The notes beneath the pieces are model-generated. The model was given only the letters and a program-made list of their open reading frames with translations. It was not told the origin of the DNA and ran no database searches. A stretch of 64,000 nucleotides of DNA from Skermanella pratensis (lineage in GTDB: Bacteria > Pseudomonadota > Alphaproteobacteria > Azospirillales > Azospirillaceae). Shown here one piece after another: positions 37,144-46,352 of the stretch (positions are counted from its first letter, which is position 1; each line of letters opens with the position of its first letter). The stretch lies in assembly GCF_008843145.1 (NCBI RefSeq), contig NZ_CP030265.1:1099001-1163000 (forward strand), read 5' to 3'. The position numbers and the translations under genes are program-made.

Positions 37144-37935
37144 TCAGGACACGATCGGGACGACCTTGGCCGGCGGCTTCGCGGCCGCCGGCTCGGGCCA
37201 CCTGAGCAGTTCCAGTTCGCCCGTGTCGTGCTCGACCAGGGCGGTGCAGTTGTCCACCCAGTCGCCGTCGTTGTAGTAGAGGATGCCGTCCAGCGCCTTG
37301 ATCTGCGGGTAGTGGATGTGCCCGCAGACGACCCCGTCCACGCCCCGCCGGCGGGCTTCCTCGACGACCGCCGTCTCGTAGGTGTGGATGAACCTGCCGC
37401 GGTGCTTGACCTTGTGCTTCAGGTAGCCCGACAGCGACCAATACGGATATCCGAGCCGCGAGCGGCCCCAGTTGAACCACTGGTTCACCAGTTGGGAGGC
37501 GGCGTTGGCGTGGGTGCCCAGGTGACCCAGCCAGGGCGCGCGGGCGACCACGCTGTCGAACTGGTCGCCGTGGATCACCAGCAGGCGCCGGCCGTCCGCC
37601 GTCTCGTGGATCGCGTCCTCGACCACCAGGATGCTGCCGAACTCGTGGTCGATATAGCCGCGCAGCATGTCGTCGTGGTTGCCCGGGGTCAAGATCACGC
37701 GGGTGCCCTTGCGGGCCTTGCGCAGCAGCTTCTGGATCACGTCGTTGTGGCTCTGCGGCCAGTAGCGGGCGCGGCGCATCCGCCAGAAATCGATCACGTC
37801 GCCGACCAGGTACAGGGTGTCGCAATCGACCGTCTTCAGGAAATCGAGCAGGCGGTCGGCCTGGCATCCGCGGGTGCCGAGATGGATGTCCGAGATCCAG
37901 ATGGTCCGGTACCGGTGTGTCGATGCGGCGTCCAT
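37144..37935 (-). CDS. UDP-2,3-diacylglucosamine diphosphatase-like phosphoesterase
   Basis: A 263-residue calcineurin-like metallophosphoesterase. The metal ligands follow LpxH order: SDIHLGTRG, GDVIDFWRM, TPGNHDD, VIHGDQFD and CGHIHYPQ. LpxH removes UMP from UDP-2,3-diacylglucosamine in lipid A synthesis; in alphaproteobacteria that step is often done by LpxI, and proteins like this one may act on other phosphoesters. It is peripheral or soluble, with no signal peptide. It converges on the symporter gene with 16 bp between the stops. Confidence 0.85.
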   Translation of the reverse strand: MDAASTHRYRTIWISDIHLGTRGCQADRLLDFLKTVDCDTLYLVGDVIDFWRMRRARYWPQSHNDVIQKLLRKARKGTRVILTPGNHDDMLRGYIDHEFGSILVVEDAIHETADGRRLLVIHGDQFDSVVARAPWLGHLGTHANAASQLVNQWFNWGRSRLGYPYWSLSGYLKHKVKHRGRFIHTYETAVVEEARRRGVDGVVCGHIHYPQIKALDGILYYNDGDWVDNCTALVEHDTGELELLRWPEPAAAKPPAKVVPIVS

Positions 37936-38145
37936 CGTCTGGCTCCCATGCCTGGCGTCTGACCATGTTGCGTCGCATCATTGTCTGGCATGGCGGGCGG
38001 CGGGGCGCAAGGCGGGATCCGGCGGCGGGGGAGGAGGAGGTCCGCGACTTGCCCCGTCTCTCACGCATTTGTCACCGCCGCCGCGGACATCCCTTAACCG
38101 CGGACGGTCAACATCCGGTCCATCGCAACGAGGGGACCGGACATC

Positions 38146-39321
38146 TTGGACGCCGAAATCTCCTGCCAGGGCAGCATGGGCGAGTGGTTCCGGCTGGAGC
38201 GGAACCCGGACAGCGACGTACTGGCCGTCGTCTTCTCCCACGTGTCGGAACAGCCGGGCCGTTTCTCGTTCTACGGCAGCTTCCGCGATGTCGCGGTCAA
38301 CAAGCTGTTCGTGAATACTCCCTGCAACGGCTGGTACCGCGACGGCGTGCCCGGACTGGGCGGCGATGTCGACTCGGCGGCCGGCGGCATGCGGATCCTG
38401 ATGCAGCAGGTCGCCCCCAGGACCGTGGTCTGCATCGGCAATTCCATGGGAGCCTACGCCGCGCTCCTGTTCGGCGTGCTGATCAATGCCGACAGGATCC
38501 TGGCGATCGGGCCCGAGACGCTGGTGGACCAGCCCGGCAGCCGCAGCCGGGGATTCCTGGCCGGACGGTCGCCGCCTGCCTTCTATGCCGACCTGCTGCC
38601 GGTCCTGAGCCGGCCGGCGGCCGACCGGCAGACCAGCATCCTGATCGGCGAGTCGGATCCGGTCGACCTGGAATGCGCCTGCCGCGTCGCCCACCTGCCC
38701 GGCATGGGCCTGCGCTCCCTGCGCGGCGTCGGCCACGAGGTGCCGGCGCTGCTTCATCGCTTCGGGGCTTGGCGGCCGCTGATCCGGGGCTTCGTCCGCG
38801 ACGGCGGACTGCCCGCGATGCTGCCGCTGGAGGGGAGGATACTCGAGTCCGGCGATGCCGCGGACGCGCTTCTCGAAGGGCGGCGCCTGCGGCTGGCGGG
38901 CGACCGGCGGGCGGCGCGCACTCGCCTCGGCCACTGCCTGGCTCTCTATCCCGATGCCGACCTTGCCCATGACGAGATCGGCATCATCGAGCGCGAGGAG
39001 GGTGCCTTCGCCAAAGCGGAGGCCGCCCACCGGCTGGCCTTGAGACTGGCGCCAGACCGTGCCCAGTACAGCCTGCATCTGGCCCAGGCGCTGGAGGCGC
39101 AGGGCCGCTTCGGCGAGGCCCTCGCGGTGTACGACCAGGTTTGCGCCCTGGAGCCCGGAAATCGTTTTCTTGGCGCAAGCCGGGACAAGGCACGCGGCCG
39201 GCTTCAGGATACCGCGCAAGCGGCCTGGGGAACGCCCGGCCTGTTTCAGCCCGGCCTGTTTAAGCCCGGTCTGCTTCAGAAGGACGATACGCCCGCCACT
39301 TCCGCCCCGCCTCTGGTATAG
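38146..39321 (+). CDS. Alpha/beta-hydrolase-like domain fused to TPR repeats
   Basis: A 391-residue protein. Residues about 1-215 resemble an alpha/beta hydrolase: nucleophile elbow GNSMGAYAALL (Ser about 106) after VVCIGNS, late acid region IGESDPVD and histidine region GVGHEVPAL. Residues about 240-345 form two to three TPR-like helical pairs (AHDEIGIIEREEGAFAKAEAAHRLALRL). The tail has PGLFQ/PGLFK/PGLLQ in tandem. TTG 38146 has GAGGGG about 10 bases upstream; ATG 38176 is the alternative. The hydrolase type fits polysaccharide- or glycan-linked esterases; the substrate is unknown. The end overlaps the convergent lipoprotein gene by 46 bp. Confidence 0.65.
   Translation: MDAEISCQGSMGEWFRLERNPDSDVLAVVFSHVSEQPGRFSFYGSFRDVAVNKLFVNTPCNGWYRDGVPGLGGDVDSAAGGMRILMQQVAPRTVVCIGNSMGAYAALLFGVLINADRILAIGPETLVDQPGSRSRGFLAGRSPPAFYADLLPVLSRPAADRQTSILIGESDPVDLECACRVAHLPGMGLRSLRGVGHEVPALLHRFGAWRPLIRGFVRDGGLPAMLPLEGRILESGDAADALLEGRRLRLAGDRRAARTRLGHCLALYPDADLAHDEIGIIEREEGAFAKAEAAHRLALRLAPDRAQYSLHLAQALEAQGRFGEALAVYDQVCALEPGNRFLGASRDKARGRLQDTAQAAWGTPGLFQPGLFKPGLLQKDDTPATSAPPLV
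39235..39279 (+). repeat. Three tandem 15-bp units encoding PGL(F/L)(Q/K)
   Basis: Units 39235-39249, 39250-39264 and 39265-39279 differ at only one to three positions. They lie in frame near the 3' end of the hydrolase-TPR gene, so each gain or loss adds or removes five residues. The last unit also reaches the 3' end of the lipoprotein gene on the other strand. Confidence 0.85.
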
Positions 39322-39656
39322 ATCTGCATCGCCCGGCAGGTCAGGGCGTCGGCATCGACGACCAGGTGGCCCGGCTGTCCGGCCAGCCTCATCCAGGCCG
39401 TGTAGCGGACGACCCGGTCGTTGGTGCCGTCCAACTCCCGGGTGTAGAAGAGCTCGGTGATCTCGTCGGGCCCGACCCCGGCCCCCTCGACGGCCCCGGC
39501 GACATGGGAATTGCACGGGTGCCCGGCGAGCTGGGCGATCCTCGCCTCGTAGGCAGGGTTCGTCGCCTCCTGTTGCGGGGCGTCGAGACCGGCGCAGGCG
39601 GACAGCGTTCCGGCTGCGATCAGGAGCATGGCGGGTGCTGGCGACGGTGTTTTCAT
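39276..39656 (-). CDS. Putative lipoprotein
   Basis: A 126-residue exported lipoprotein. From ATG 39656 it begins MKTPSPAPAMLLIAAG and has the lipobox LSAC with C20 expected to be lipidated. The mature part is small, with two cysteines (HPCNSH and LTCRAMQ) that could form a disulfide, and ends in a Gly/Val/Ser-rich stretch. A longer in-frame start (39761) would bury the signal peptide. Function unknown. Confidence 0.65.
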   Translation of the reverse strand: MKTPSPAPAMLLIAAGTLSACAGLDAPQQEATNPAYEARIAQLAGHPCNSHVAGAVEGAGVGPDEITELFYTRELDGTNDRVVRYTAWMRLAGQPGHLVVDADALTCRAMQIYTRGGAEVAGVSSF

Positions 39657-39825
39657 GGATGATCTCTCGGTGATCGTTGAGGGAGCTGTCGTGACGCGGC
39701 TACCCGGACGATGCCCCCAACAGGTCATCCAACGACCTGTTTCGACCTCGCCGAGTAACAAGCCGCGGCGGCAGCGCAGACCGAAAGAACGGCATTTACC
39801 CCTTATTGACGGCTTTTCCGTCAGG

Positions 39826-41505
39826 ATGCCCCCTCGATTGGCGGAGCCGCCCCGTGCTCCGGCCGTTCTTTGGTGGAAGCGGGCCTTGACGACTCCTCGA
39901 TGCTGGCTGCACGGCGCGGCGATTTACCAGATCTATCCGCTGAGCTTTCTCGACACCGACGGCGACGGGTACGGCGATCTTGAAGGCGTGATCCGGCGCC
40001 TCGACCATATCGCCTCGCTGGGCGTGGACGCGGTCTGGCTGTCGCCCTTCCAGCCGTCGCCGCTCGCCGACTTCGGCTACGACATCACTGACCACAGGGG
40101 CGTCGACCCGCGCATGGGTACGATCGACACCTTCGACCGGCTGCTGGCGGAGACCCACCGGCGCGGCCTGAAGCTGATGATCGACCTGGTCTGCGGCCAC
40201 ACCTCCGACCGCCACCCCTGGTTCGAGGAAAGCCGCCGGTCGAAGCATAGCCAGCGGGCGGACTGGTACGTCTGGGCCGATCCGGCGGCCGACGGCACGG
40301 CGCCCAACAACTGGCTGTCGGTGTTCGGTGGTCCGGCCTGGACCTGGGAGCCACGGCGCCGGCAGTATTTCCTGCATCATTTCCTGGCGAGCCAGCCCTC
40401 GCTGAACCTCCGAAACGAGGGGACGATGGAGGCCCTGCTCGACGCCGCCCGCTTCTGGCTGGACCGCGGCGTCGATGGCTTTCGGCTCGACGCGGTCGAT
40501 TTCCTGATGCGCGACCCCGCCTTGCGCGCCAATCCGCCGCTTTCCGCCAAACCGGCGGAGATCCCGGCCAAGCCCTTCGGCATGCAGGCCCATGTCTTCG
40601 ACGTCGCCCATTGCGACGTTCGCGGCGTGCTTGAGCGGATCAGGGCGGTCGCGGACGGCCATGGCGACCGCGCTCTTCTGGGCGAACTGTCGAGCCAGCC
40701 GGGTGCGGCGCAGAGGATCGACCGATACACGAAGCCGGGCGGACTCGACGCCGCCTACACCCTCGACCTGCCCAAGCGGCCGTTCACCGCCCGGACCTTC
40801 CACGCCGCCCTGACGGCAGCCGGATCGGGGGGCGCCACCTGCTGGAGCTTCAGCAACCATGACGTGGAACGCGCGGCCTCGCGCTGGCGTCCGGCCGGTG
40901 CCGATCCCGAGCGTTTCGCCGCCCTGCTGGCGCTGCTGTTCTGCTGCCTGCCCGGTACCCTCTGCCTCTACCAGGGGGAGGAACTGGGGCTGCCCCAGGC
41001 CGATCTCGACTACGAGGATCTGCGCGACCCGTTCGGCACGGCCTTCTGGCCCGAGTTCAAGGGCCGCGACGGCTCCCGCACGCCGATGCCCTGGATCGCG
41101 GGTGCCGATCATGCCGGTTTCACCCGCGGCGGACGGCCCTGGCTGCCGGTGACGGAGGCCCACCGCGCCCTGGCGGCGGATCGCCAGGAGATGCGGTCTG
41201 ACTCCACCCTGAACGTCTGGCGGCGCTGCCTGGCGCTCCGCCGCCTCCATCCCGAGCTGAAGCACGGCGCGATGGGGCAGGTGGACGAGGACGGGCCGGT
41301 CCTGTCCTTCACGCGCGGCGACCGGCTGGCCGCCGTCTTCAACCTGTCCTGCGGCCGGGCGGAACACATCCTGCCGCCCGGCCGCTACAGTGCGATCGAA
41401 ATCCCGCTTCCCGGTCCGGCGGCGCTGCTCGACGGCTCGCCGCAGGACGGAATCAGGGTCGTATTGCCGCCGCTCGGCGCCTTCCTGGCGTTTCGGGACG
41501 GCTGA
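39826..41505 (+). CDS. GH13 alpha-glucosidase
   Basis: A 559-residue cytosolic alpha-amylase-family glucosidase. (beta/alpha)8 signatures: WLHGAAIYQIYPLSFLDTDGDG, DAVWLSPFQPSPLADFGYDI, nucleophile Asp in GFRLDAVDF, acid/base Glu in LLGELSSQ and transition-state Asp in FSNHDVERA. This is the oligo-1,6-glucosidase/alpha-glucosidase (trehalose- or isomaltose-type) branch. ATG 39826 is chosen as the closest start before WLHGA; upstream in-frame sequence overlaps the divergent lipoprotein start. Its stop directly abuts that of the convergent indolepyruvate oxidoreductase gene. Confidence 0.9.
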   Translation: MPPRLAEPPRAPAVLWWKRALTTPRCWLHGAAIYQIYPLSFLDTDGDGYGDLEGVIRRLDHIASLGVDAVWLSPFQPSPLADFGYDITDHRGVDPRMGTIDTFDRLLAETHRRGLKLMIDLVCGHTSDRHPWFEESRRSKHSQRADWYVWADPAADGTAPNNWLSVFGGPAWTWEPRRRQYFLHHFLASQPSLNLRNEGTMEALLDAARFWLDRGVDGFRLDAVDFLMRDPALRANPPLSAKPAEIPAKPFGMQAHVFDVAHCDVRGVLERIRAVADGHGDRALLGELSSQPGAAQRIDRYTKPGGLDAAYTLDLPKRPFTARTFHAALTAAGSGGATCWSFSNHDVERAASRWRPAGADPERFAALLALLFCCLPGTLCLYQGEELGLPQADLDYEDLRDPFGTAFWPEFKGRDGSRTPMPWIAGADHAGFTRGGRPWLPVTEAHRALAADRQEMRSDSTLNVWRRCLALRRLHPELKHGAMGQVDEDGPVLSFTRGDRLAAVFNLSCGRAEHILPPGRYSAIEIPLPGPAALLDGSPQDGIRVVLPPLGAFLAFRDG

Positions 41506-44500
41506 TCATTCAGCCGCCATCGGCGTCGGGGCGGGGTTGCGGAAGGCTTCCAGCAACGCCGCCTCGTTCGCCTTGGCGTCGGACAGGTGACGGTCCTTGA
41601 CCGGGCCGAAGCCGCGGATGCGGTCGGGGATGCCGGCGATCTCGACCGCGATGCCATGGTTCTCGTAGGTCAGCCCCGCCAGCAACTCGGCGACGGTCTT
41701 TTCGTAGTCGGCGATCAGCTGACGCTCCAGCTTGCGCTCGGCGGTCCGGCCGAACGGGTCGAAGCGGGTGCCGCGCAGGCCCTTCATCCGGGCCAGCGCC
41801 TGGAACGCCTTCAGCATCCACGGGCCATAGGCTTTCTTCCGGGGCTCGCCGGTGGCCGGGTCGGTCTCCGACAGCATCGGCGGGGCGAGGTGGAACTCCA
41901 GCTTGTAGTCGCCCTCGAACTGCTCCCGGAGCTGCTTCAGGAAGGTGCCGTCGGTGTAGAGCCGAGCGACCTCGTACTCGTCCTTGTAGGCCAGCAACTT
42001 GAAGTAGTTGCGGGCGACCGCCTCGGTCAGCCCGGTCCTGCCCTTGGCGCGCTCGGCCTCGACCTGCCGCACCCAGTTCAACTGGTTCCTGTAGCGCGCG
42101 GCGTAGGCGGCGTCCTGGTAGTCGGTCAGGTAGGCTATCCGGCGCTGGATCACCTCGTCGAGGGACTCCGAAAGCTGGCGGTGCGACGGCTTGTCCGCAG
42201 CGGCGTCCCGCTGTGCCGCTGCGGCGGGCGCGGATGCGGCCTTGACCGCCGCCACGTCGGCGGCGGCGCGGCGGCCCCAGCGGAAGGCCTGCGTGTTCAT
42301 GTCGACCGCGACGCCGTTAAGCTCGATCGCCTGCTCGATGGCCTCCGCCGAAACCGGCACGAAGCCCTTCTGGTAGGCCGCGCCCAGCATGAACAGGTTG
42401 GTCGCGATGGAGTCGCCCATCAGCGCCGTGGCGAGGCCGGTGGCGTCCAGCGCGGTCAGCTTGTCAGCCCCGCCGCAGGCCTTGGCGATTTCGCCCAGCA
42501 GGTCCCTGGTCGGGATCCGGAAATCGGCGTTGCGGGTGAAGTCCGCGGTGATCGTCTCGTGCTCGTTGATCACGGCATGGGTGAAATCCGGAGCCATCTT
42601 CGAGAGGCAGTCGCCGCTGGCCGCCACGATCAGGTCGCAGCCGATCACCAGCTTCGCCCCGCCGGCCGCGATGCGGACCGCGTGCAGGTCTTCCGGCCGC
42701 GTCGCGATGCGGATATGGCTGGTCACGGCGCCGCCCTTCTGCGCCAATCCCGCCTGATCCAGGACCGAGCAGCCCTTGCCCTCGATATGGGCGGCCATGC
42801 CGAGGATCGCGCCGATGGTCACGACGCCCGTCCCGCCGATGCCGGTGACCAGGATGCCGTAGGGATGGTCGAGGCCGGGCCGCGCCGGCTCCGGAAGCGT
42901 CATCTCCGCCACGGCGTCCCCTGCCGCCGGCTTGCCCGCGGTCGCCGGCTTGGGCTTGCGGAGCTGCCCGCCGTGGACGGTCACGAAGCTCGGGCAGAAG
43001 CCCTTGACGCAGGAGAAGTCCTTGTTGCAGGTGGACTGGTCTATCTGGCGCTTGCGGCCGAACTCGGTCTCGACCGGCACCACCGACAAGCAGTTGGACT
43101 TCTTCGAGCAGTCGCCGCAGCCTTCGCAGACCTGCTCGTTGATCATCACCCGCTTGGGCGGATCGACCATGATCTTGCGCTTCCGGCGCCGGCGCTTCTC
43201 GGCGGCGCAGGTCTGGTCGTAGATCAGGACGCTGGTGCCCTTGACCTCGCGCATCTCGCGCTGGACGCGGTCCAGGTCGTCGCGGTGCTCGACCTTGACG
43301 CCGGGCGCCAATCCCGTCGGTCCGGCATATTTCTCCGGCTCGTCGGTCACCACGACGATGCGGCTGGCGCCTTCGGCGGCAAGCTGCTTGCTGATCTGCG
43401 GCACCGTCAGCACGCCGTCATGGGCCTGCCCGCCGGTCATGGCGACCGCGTCGTTGAACAGGATCTTGTAGGTGATGTTGACCTTGGACGCGATGGCCGC
43501 GCGGACCGCCAGCAGGCCGGAATGGAAGTAGGTCCCGTCGCCCAGGTTGGCGAAGATGTGCTGCTCGTCGGTGAACGGCGCCTGGCCGATCCAGGTCACG
43601 CCTTCGCCGCCCATCTGGGTGAAGGTCTCCGTCCGACGGTCCATCCAGGTCGCCATGTAGTGGCAGCCGATGCCGGCCACCGCGCGGCTTCCCTCGGGCA
43701 CCACGGTGGAGGTGTTGTGCGGGCAGCCGGAGCAGAAGAACGGCTTGCGCTCGACCAGCGCCTTCCGCGCCTTGGCATTCTCCTGGCGGTCCAGGAACTC
43801 GACCCGGCGGCGGATGCCCTCGTGGTCGAAGAACTTCAGCAGGCGGCGGCCGATCACCACGGCGATGCGGGCCGGCGACAGCTCGTTGTAGGAGGGCAGC
43901 AGCTCGCGCACCTCCTCGTCGAACTTGCCGACCACGCGCGGGCGCACGTCCGGATGCCAGTTGTAGAGCTGTTCCTTGAGCTGGTTCTCGATCAGCGCCC
44001 GCTTCTCCTCGACCACCAGGATCTCTTCGAGGCCCTGGGCGAACTGGCGGATGCCCTCGCGCTCCAGCGGCCACGCCATGGCGACCTTGTAGACGGTCAG
44101 CCCGATGTCGGCTGCCATCTCCTCGGAGATGTTCAGGTCGTCCAGCGCCTGCCGGACGTCCAGGTAGCTCTTGCCGGTGGTGACCACGCCCAGGCGCGGG
44201 CGGGGGGAGGCGATGACGGTCCTGTCCAGGCGGTTGGCCCGCGCGAAAGCCAGCGCCGCGTACAGCTTGTGCTTCATAAGCCGCTCTTCCTGTTCGAGCG
44301 GCGGATCGGGCCAGCGGATGTTGAGCCCGCCGACCGGCATGTCGAACTCCGGCAGGACATAGTTGACGCGGAGCGGATCGATCGAGACGGAGGCGGAGCT
44401 GTCCACCGTCTCCGCGATGGTCTTGAAGGCGATCCAGCAGCCGGAGAAGCGCGACATCGCCCAGCCCATCAGGCCGAGGTCGAGGAATTCCTGGACGCCC

Positions 44501-45021
44501 GCGGGGTTCAGCACCGGGATCATCGAGCCGACGAAGGCGTGCTCCGACTGGTGCGGGAACGTCGAGGACTTGCAGCTGTGGTCGTCGCCGGCCAGCACCA
44601 GCACGCCGCCGTTGCGCGACGTTCCCGCCGCGTTGGCATGCTTGAACACGTCGCCCGAGCGGTCCACGCCCGGCCCCTTGCCGTACCACATGGAGTAAAC
44701 GCCGTCATAGCGCGCGCCCGGGAACATGCCGACCTGCTGGCTGCCCCATACGGCGGTTGCGCCCAGCTCCTCGTTGACGCCGGGCTGGAACTGGATGTGA
44801 TTGGAGGCCAGGAACTTGCGCGCCTTCCACAGCGCCTGGTCGAACCCGCCGAGCGGCGACCCCCGGTAGCCGGAGATGAAGCAGCCCGTGTTCAGCCCCG
44901 CCGCGACGTCGCGCTGGCGCTGCATCATGGGCAGCCGGACCAGCGCCTGGGTGCCGGTCAGGAACACCCGCCCGCTTTCGAGCGTGTATTTGTCGTCCAG
45001 TTTGACTGCCGGGAGCGTCAT
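41506..45021 (-). CDS. Indolepyruvate:ferredoxin oxidoreductase, fused subunits
   Basis: A 1171-residue enzyme that decarboxylates aryl pyruvates (from Trp, Phe, Tyr) to acyl-CoA with ferredoxin or a related acceptor. The ATG at 45021 follows AAGGAGGAA. N-terminal alpha-type region (SGYRGSPLGGFD); TPP-binding site NLGDGTYFHSG ... NDAVAMTGGQ (about 490-540); Fe-S motifs CEGCGDCSKKSNC and CNKDFSCVKGFC; gamma-type domain GIGGTGVVTIGAILG ... QAGLAQKGGAV near 750-800; and a C-terminal DUF-type region. In Azospirillum-type bacteria such enzymes serve aromatic amino acid and indole-acetate metabolism. The three-part fusion is common in proteobacteria. Confidence 0.93.
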   Translation of the reverse strand: MTLPAVKLDDKYTLESGRVFLTGTQALVRLPMMQRQRDVAAGLNTGCFISGYRGSPLGGFDQALWKARKFLASNHIQFQPGVNEELGATAVWGSQQVGMFPGARYDGVYSMWYGKGPGVDRSGDVFKHANAAGTSRNGGVLVLAGDDHSCKSSTFPHQSEHAFVGSMIPVLNPAGVQEFLDLGLMGWAMSRFSGCWIAFKTIAETVDSSASVSIDPLRVNYVLPEFDMPVGGLNIRWPDPPLEQEERLMKHKLYAALAFARANRLDRTVIASPRPRLGVVTTGKSYLDVRQALDDLNISEEMAADIGLTVYKVAMAWPLEREGIRQFAQGLEEILVVEEKRALIENQLKEQLYNWHPDVRPRVVGKFDEEVRELLPSYNELSPARIAVVIGRRLLKFFDHEGIRRRVEFLDRQENAKARKALVERKPFFCSGCPHNTSTVVPEGSRAVAGIGCHYMATWMDRRTETFTQMGGEGVTWIGQAPFTDEQHIFANLGDGTYFHSGLLAVRAAIASKVNITYKILFNDAVAMTGGQAHDGVLTVPQISKQLAAEGASRIVVVTDEPEKYAGPTGLAPGVKVEHRDDLDRVQREMREVKGTSVLIYDQTCAAEKRRRRKRKIMVDPPKRVMINEQVCEGCGDCSKKSNCLSVVPVETEFGRKRQIDQSTCNKDFSCVKGFCPSFVTVHGGQLRKPKPATAGKPAAGDAVAEMTLPEPARPGLDHPYGILVTGIGGTGVVTIGAILGMAAHIEGKGCSVLDQAGLAQKGGAVTSHIRIATRPEDLHAVRIAAGGAKLVIGCDLIVAASGDCLSKMAPDFTHAVINEHETITADFTRNADFRIPTRDLLGEIAKACGGADKLTALDATGLATALMGDSIATNLFMLGAAYQKGFVPVSAEAIEQAIELNGVAVDMNTQAFRWGRRAAADVAAVKAASAPAAAAQRDAAADKPSHRQLSESLDEVIQRRIAYLTDYQDAAYAARYRNQLNWVRQVEAERAKGRTGLTEAVARNYFKLLAYKDEYEVARLYTDGTFLKQLREQFEGDYKLEFHLAPPMLSETDPATGEPRKKAYGPWMLKAFQALARMKGLRGTRFDPFGRTAERKLERQLIADYEKTVAELLAGLTYENHGIAVEIAGIPDRIRGFGPVKDRHLSDAKANEAALLEAFRNPAPTPMAAE

Positions 45022-45435
45022 GTTCCGTTCCTCCTTGGAGAGCGATCCTAAGAACCGTCTTTTGTTTTTCTTGTTGTGAAAAAGGTAACCCTTACTGTCC
45101 TTTTTTGCAATCGATCCGGGATGAGCCCCGTGAAAACGCAACGAACCTCCGCGACATCGTGTCGCGCGGACAAAAAATTATATGGGATCGCCGGATGCGG
45201 AGCGATCCGGTCTCCGTTGAAAAAAAGAGTCTCCTCCGGCGTGCTGAAGATCCGGGGGTCGGAACAGTGGGCGACGTCCAACCTCGGGAGACCGCCGGCG
45301 GCTCGCCCGCGTGAGGCGCTGGGCGAGCCATTCATCCGCACTGTCCGTCGGACCGATACGGTTTCTCCCGCCCGCAACGGACTGTCCTTGGAAATGCCAT
45401 TGCTCGGGGCCGATACTCGCCGGAAAGGAGTTGGA
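45022..45435. other. Divergent region between indolepyruvate oxidoreductase and EamA carrier
   Basis: A 414-bp divergent region. The 40 bases next to the oxidoreductase start have T- and A-rich tracts (45057-45110) that may hold its promoter. A/T-rich patches near 45165-45235 could serve either gene. An open frame from 45076 runs through into the EamA gene but has no coding character before 45436. No RNA structure recognised. Confidence 0.5.
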
Positions 45436-46310
45436 ATGGACAGAGTGATGGACAAGGCCGCGAGCGGTTGGATCAACGGCTTCATCGGGATGCTGATCTT
45501 CAGCGGATCGCTTCCGGCGACGCGGGTCGCGGTCGCGGAGTTCGACCCGGTCTTCCTGACCGTCGCCCGCGCGGCCATCGCGGGCCTCCTGGCGGCGGCA
45601 CTCCTGATAGCCTTCCGGCAGAAGCGTCCGGACCGGGGGATCTCGCATCCCTTGCCGTGGTGGCCTTCGGCGTCGTCGTCGGGTTTCCGCTGCTCACGGC
45701 GTTGGCGCTGGAGCATATCACGTCCGCCCACTCCATCGTCTTCATCGGCCTGCTCCCGCTGGCGACGGCTACCTTCGGCGTGCTGCGCGGAGGCGAACGG
45801 CCGCGCCCGGCCTTCTGGGTGTTTTCCGGCTTCGGCAGCGCGCTCGTCGCCGGGTACGCGCTGGTCCAGGGCCGCGGCGGCTCGGTGGTCGGAGACATGC
45901 TGATGCTCGCGGCCATCGTCGTCTGCGGCCTGGGCTACGCCGAGGGCGGCAGGCTGTCCCGGAAGCTCGGCGGCTGGCAGGTGATCTCCTGGGCCCTTGT
46001 GCTGTCCATGCCTGTCATGGCGCCGCTGAGCCTGTATGCCATGCCGCCGTCCTGGGCGGGCGTCGGCCACGCGGCATGGCTGGGCCTCGCCTATGTGTCG
46101 CTGTTCAGCATGCTGATCGGCTTCGTCTTCTGGTATCGCGGCCTGTCCCAGGGCGGCATCGCCGCCGTCGGGCAGCTGCAACTGCTCCAACCCTTCTTCG
46201 GGCTGACGCTGGCGGCGGCCCTGCTGGGCGAAACGGTCGGCTGGCCCATGGTCGCCGTCACCGCCGCCGTGGTGCTCTGCGTCGCCGGGGCGAAGCGGTT
46301 CGCCTCGTGA
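45436..46310 (+). pseudogene. EamA/DMT family transporter, frameshifted
   Basis: Ten-helix drug/metabolite-type carrier of the inner membrane. It starts MDRVMDKAASGWINGFIGML after AAAGGAG. The first three helices read in this frame up to RQKRPDRG. At the G run 45635-45639 the frame breaks, as if one G were missing; it resumes as DLASLAVVAFGVVVGFPLL and runs through EHITSAHSIVFIGLLPLATA and SMLIGFVFWYRGLSQGGIA to the stop at 46310. All expected helices are present, so the damage is one indel. Substrate unknown. Could be a sequence error. Confidence 0.85.
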
Positions 46311-46352
46311 GGACCGTTTTCGAAACCGCCGGGCTTGCCCTATAACCACCCC

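Noticed and set aside
41587-45051. 1154-residue open frame antisense to the indolepyruvate oxidoreductase gene
   Set aside because: Composition is that of a GC-rich shadow frame; the sense strand has all family motifs.
45076-45435. N-terminal extension of the EamA gene from 45076
   Set aside because: The stretch has no coding character, and ATG 45436 has a well-placed AAAGGAG.
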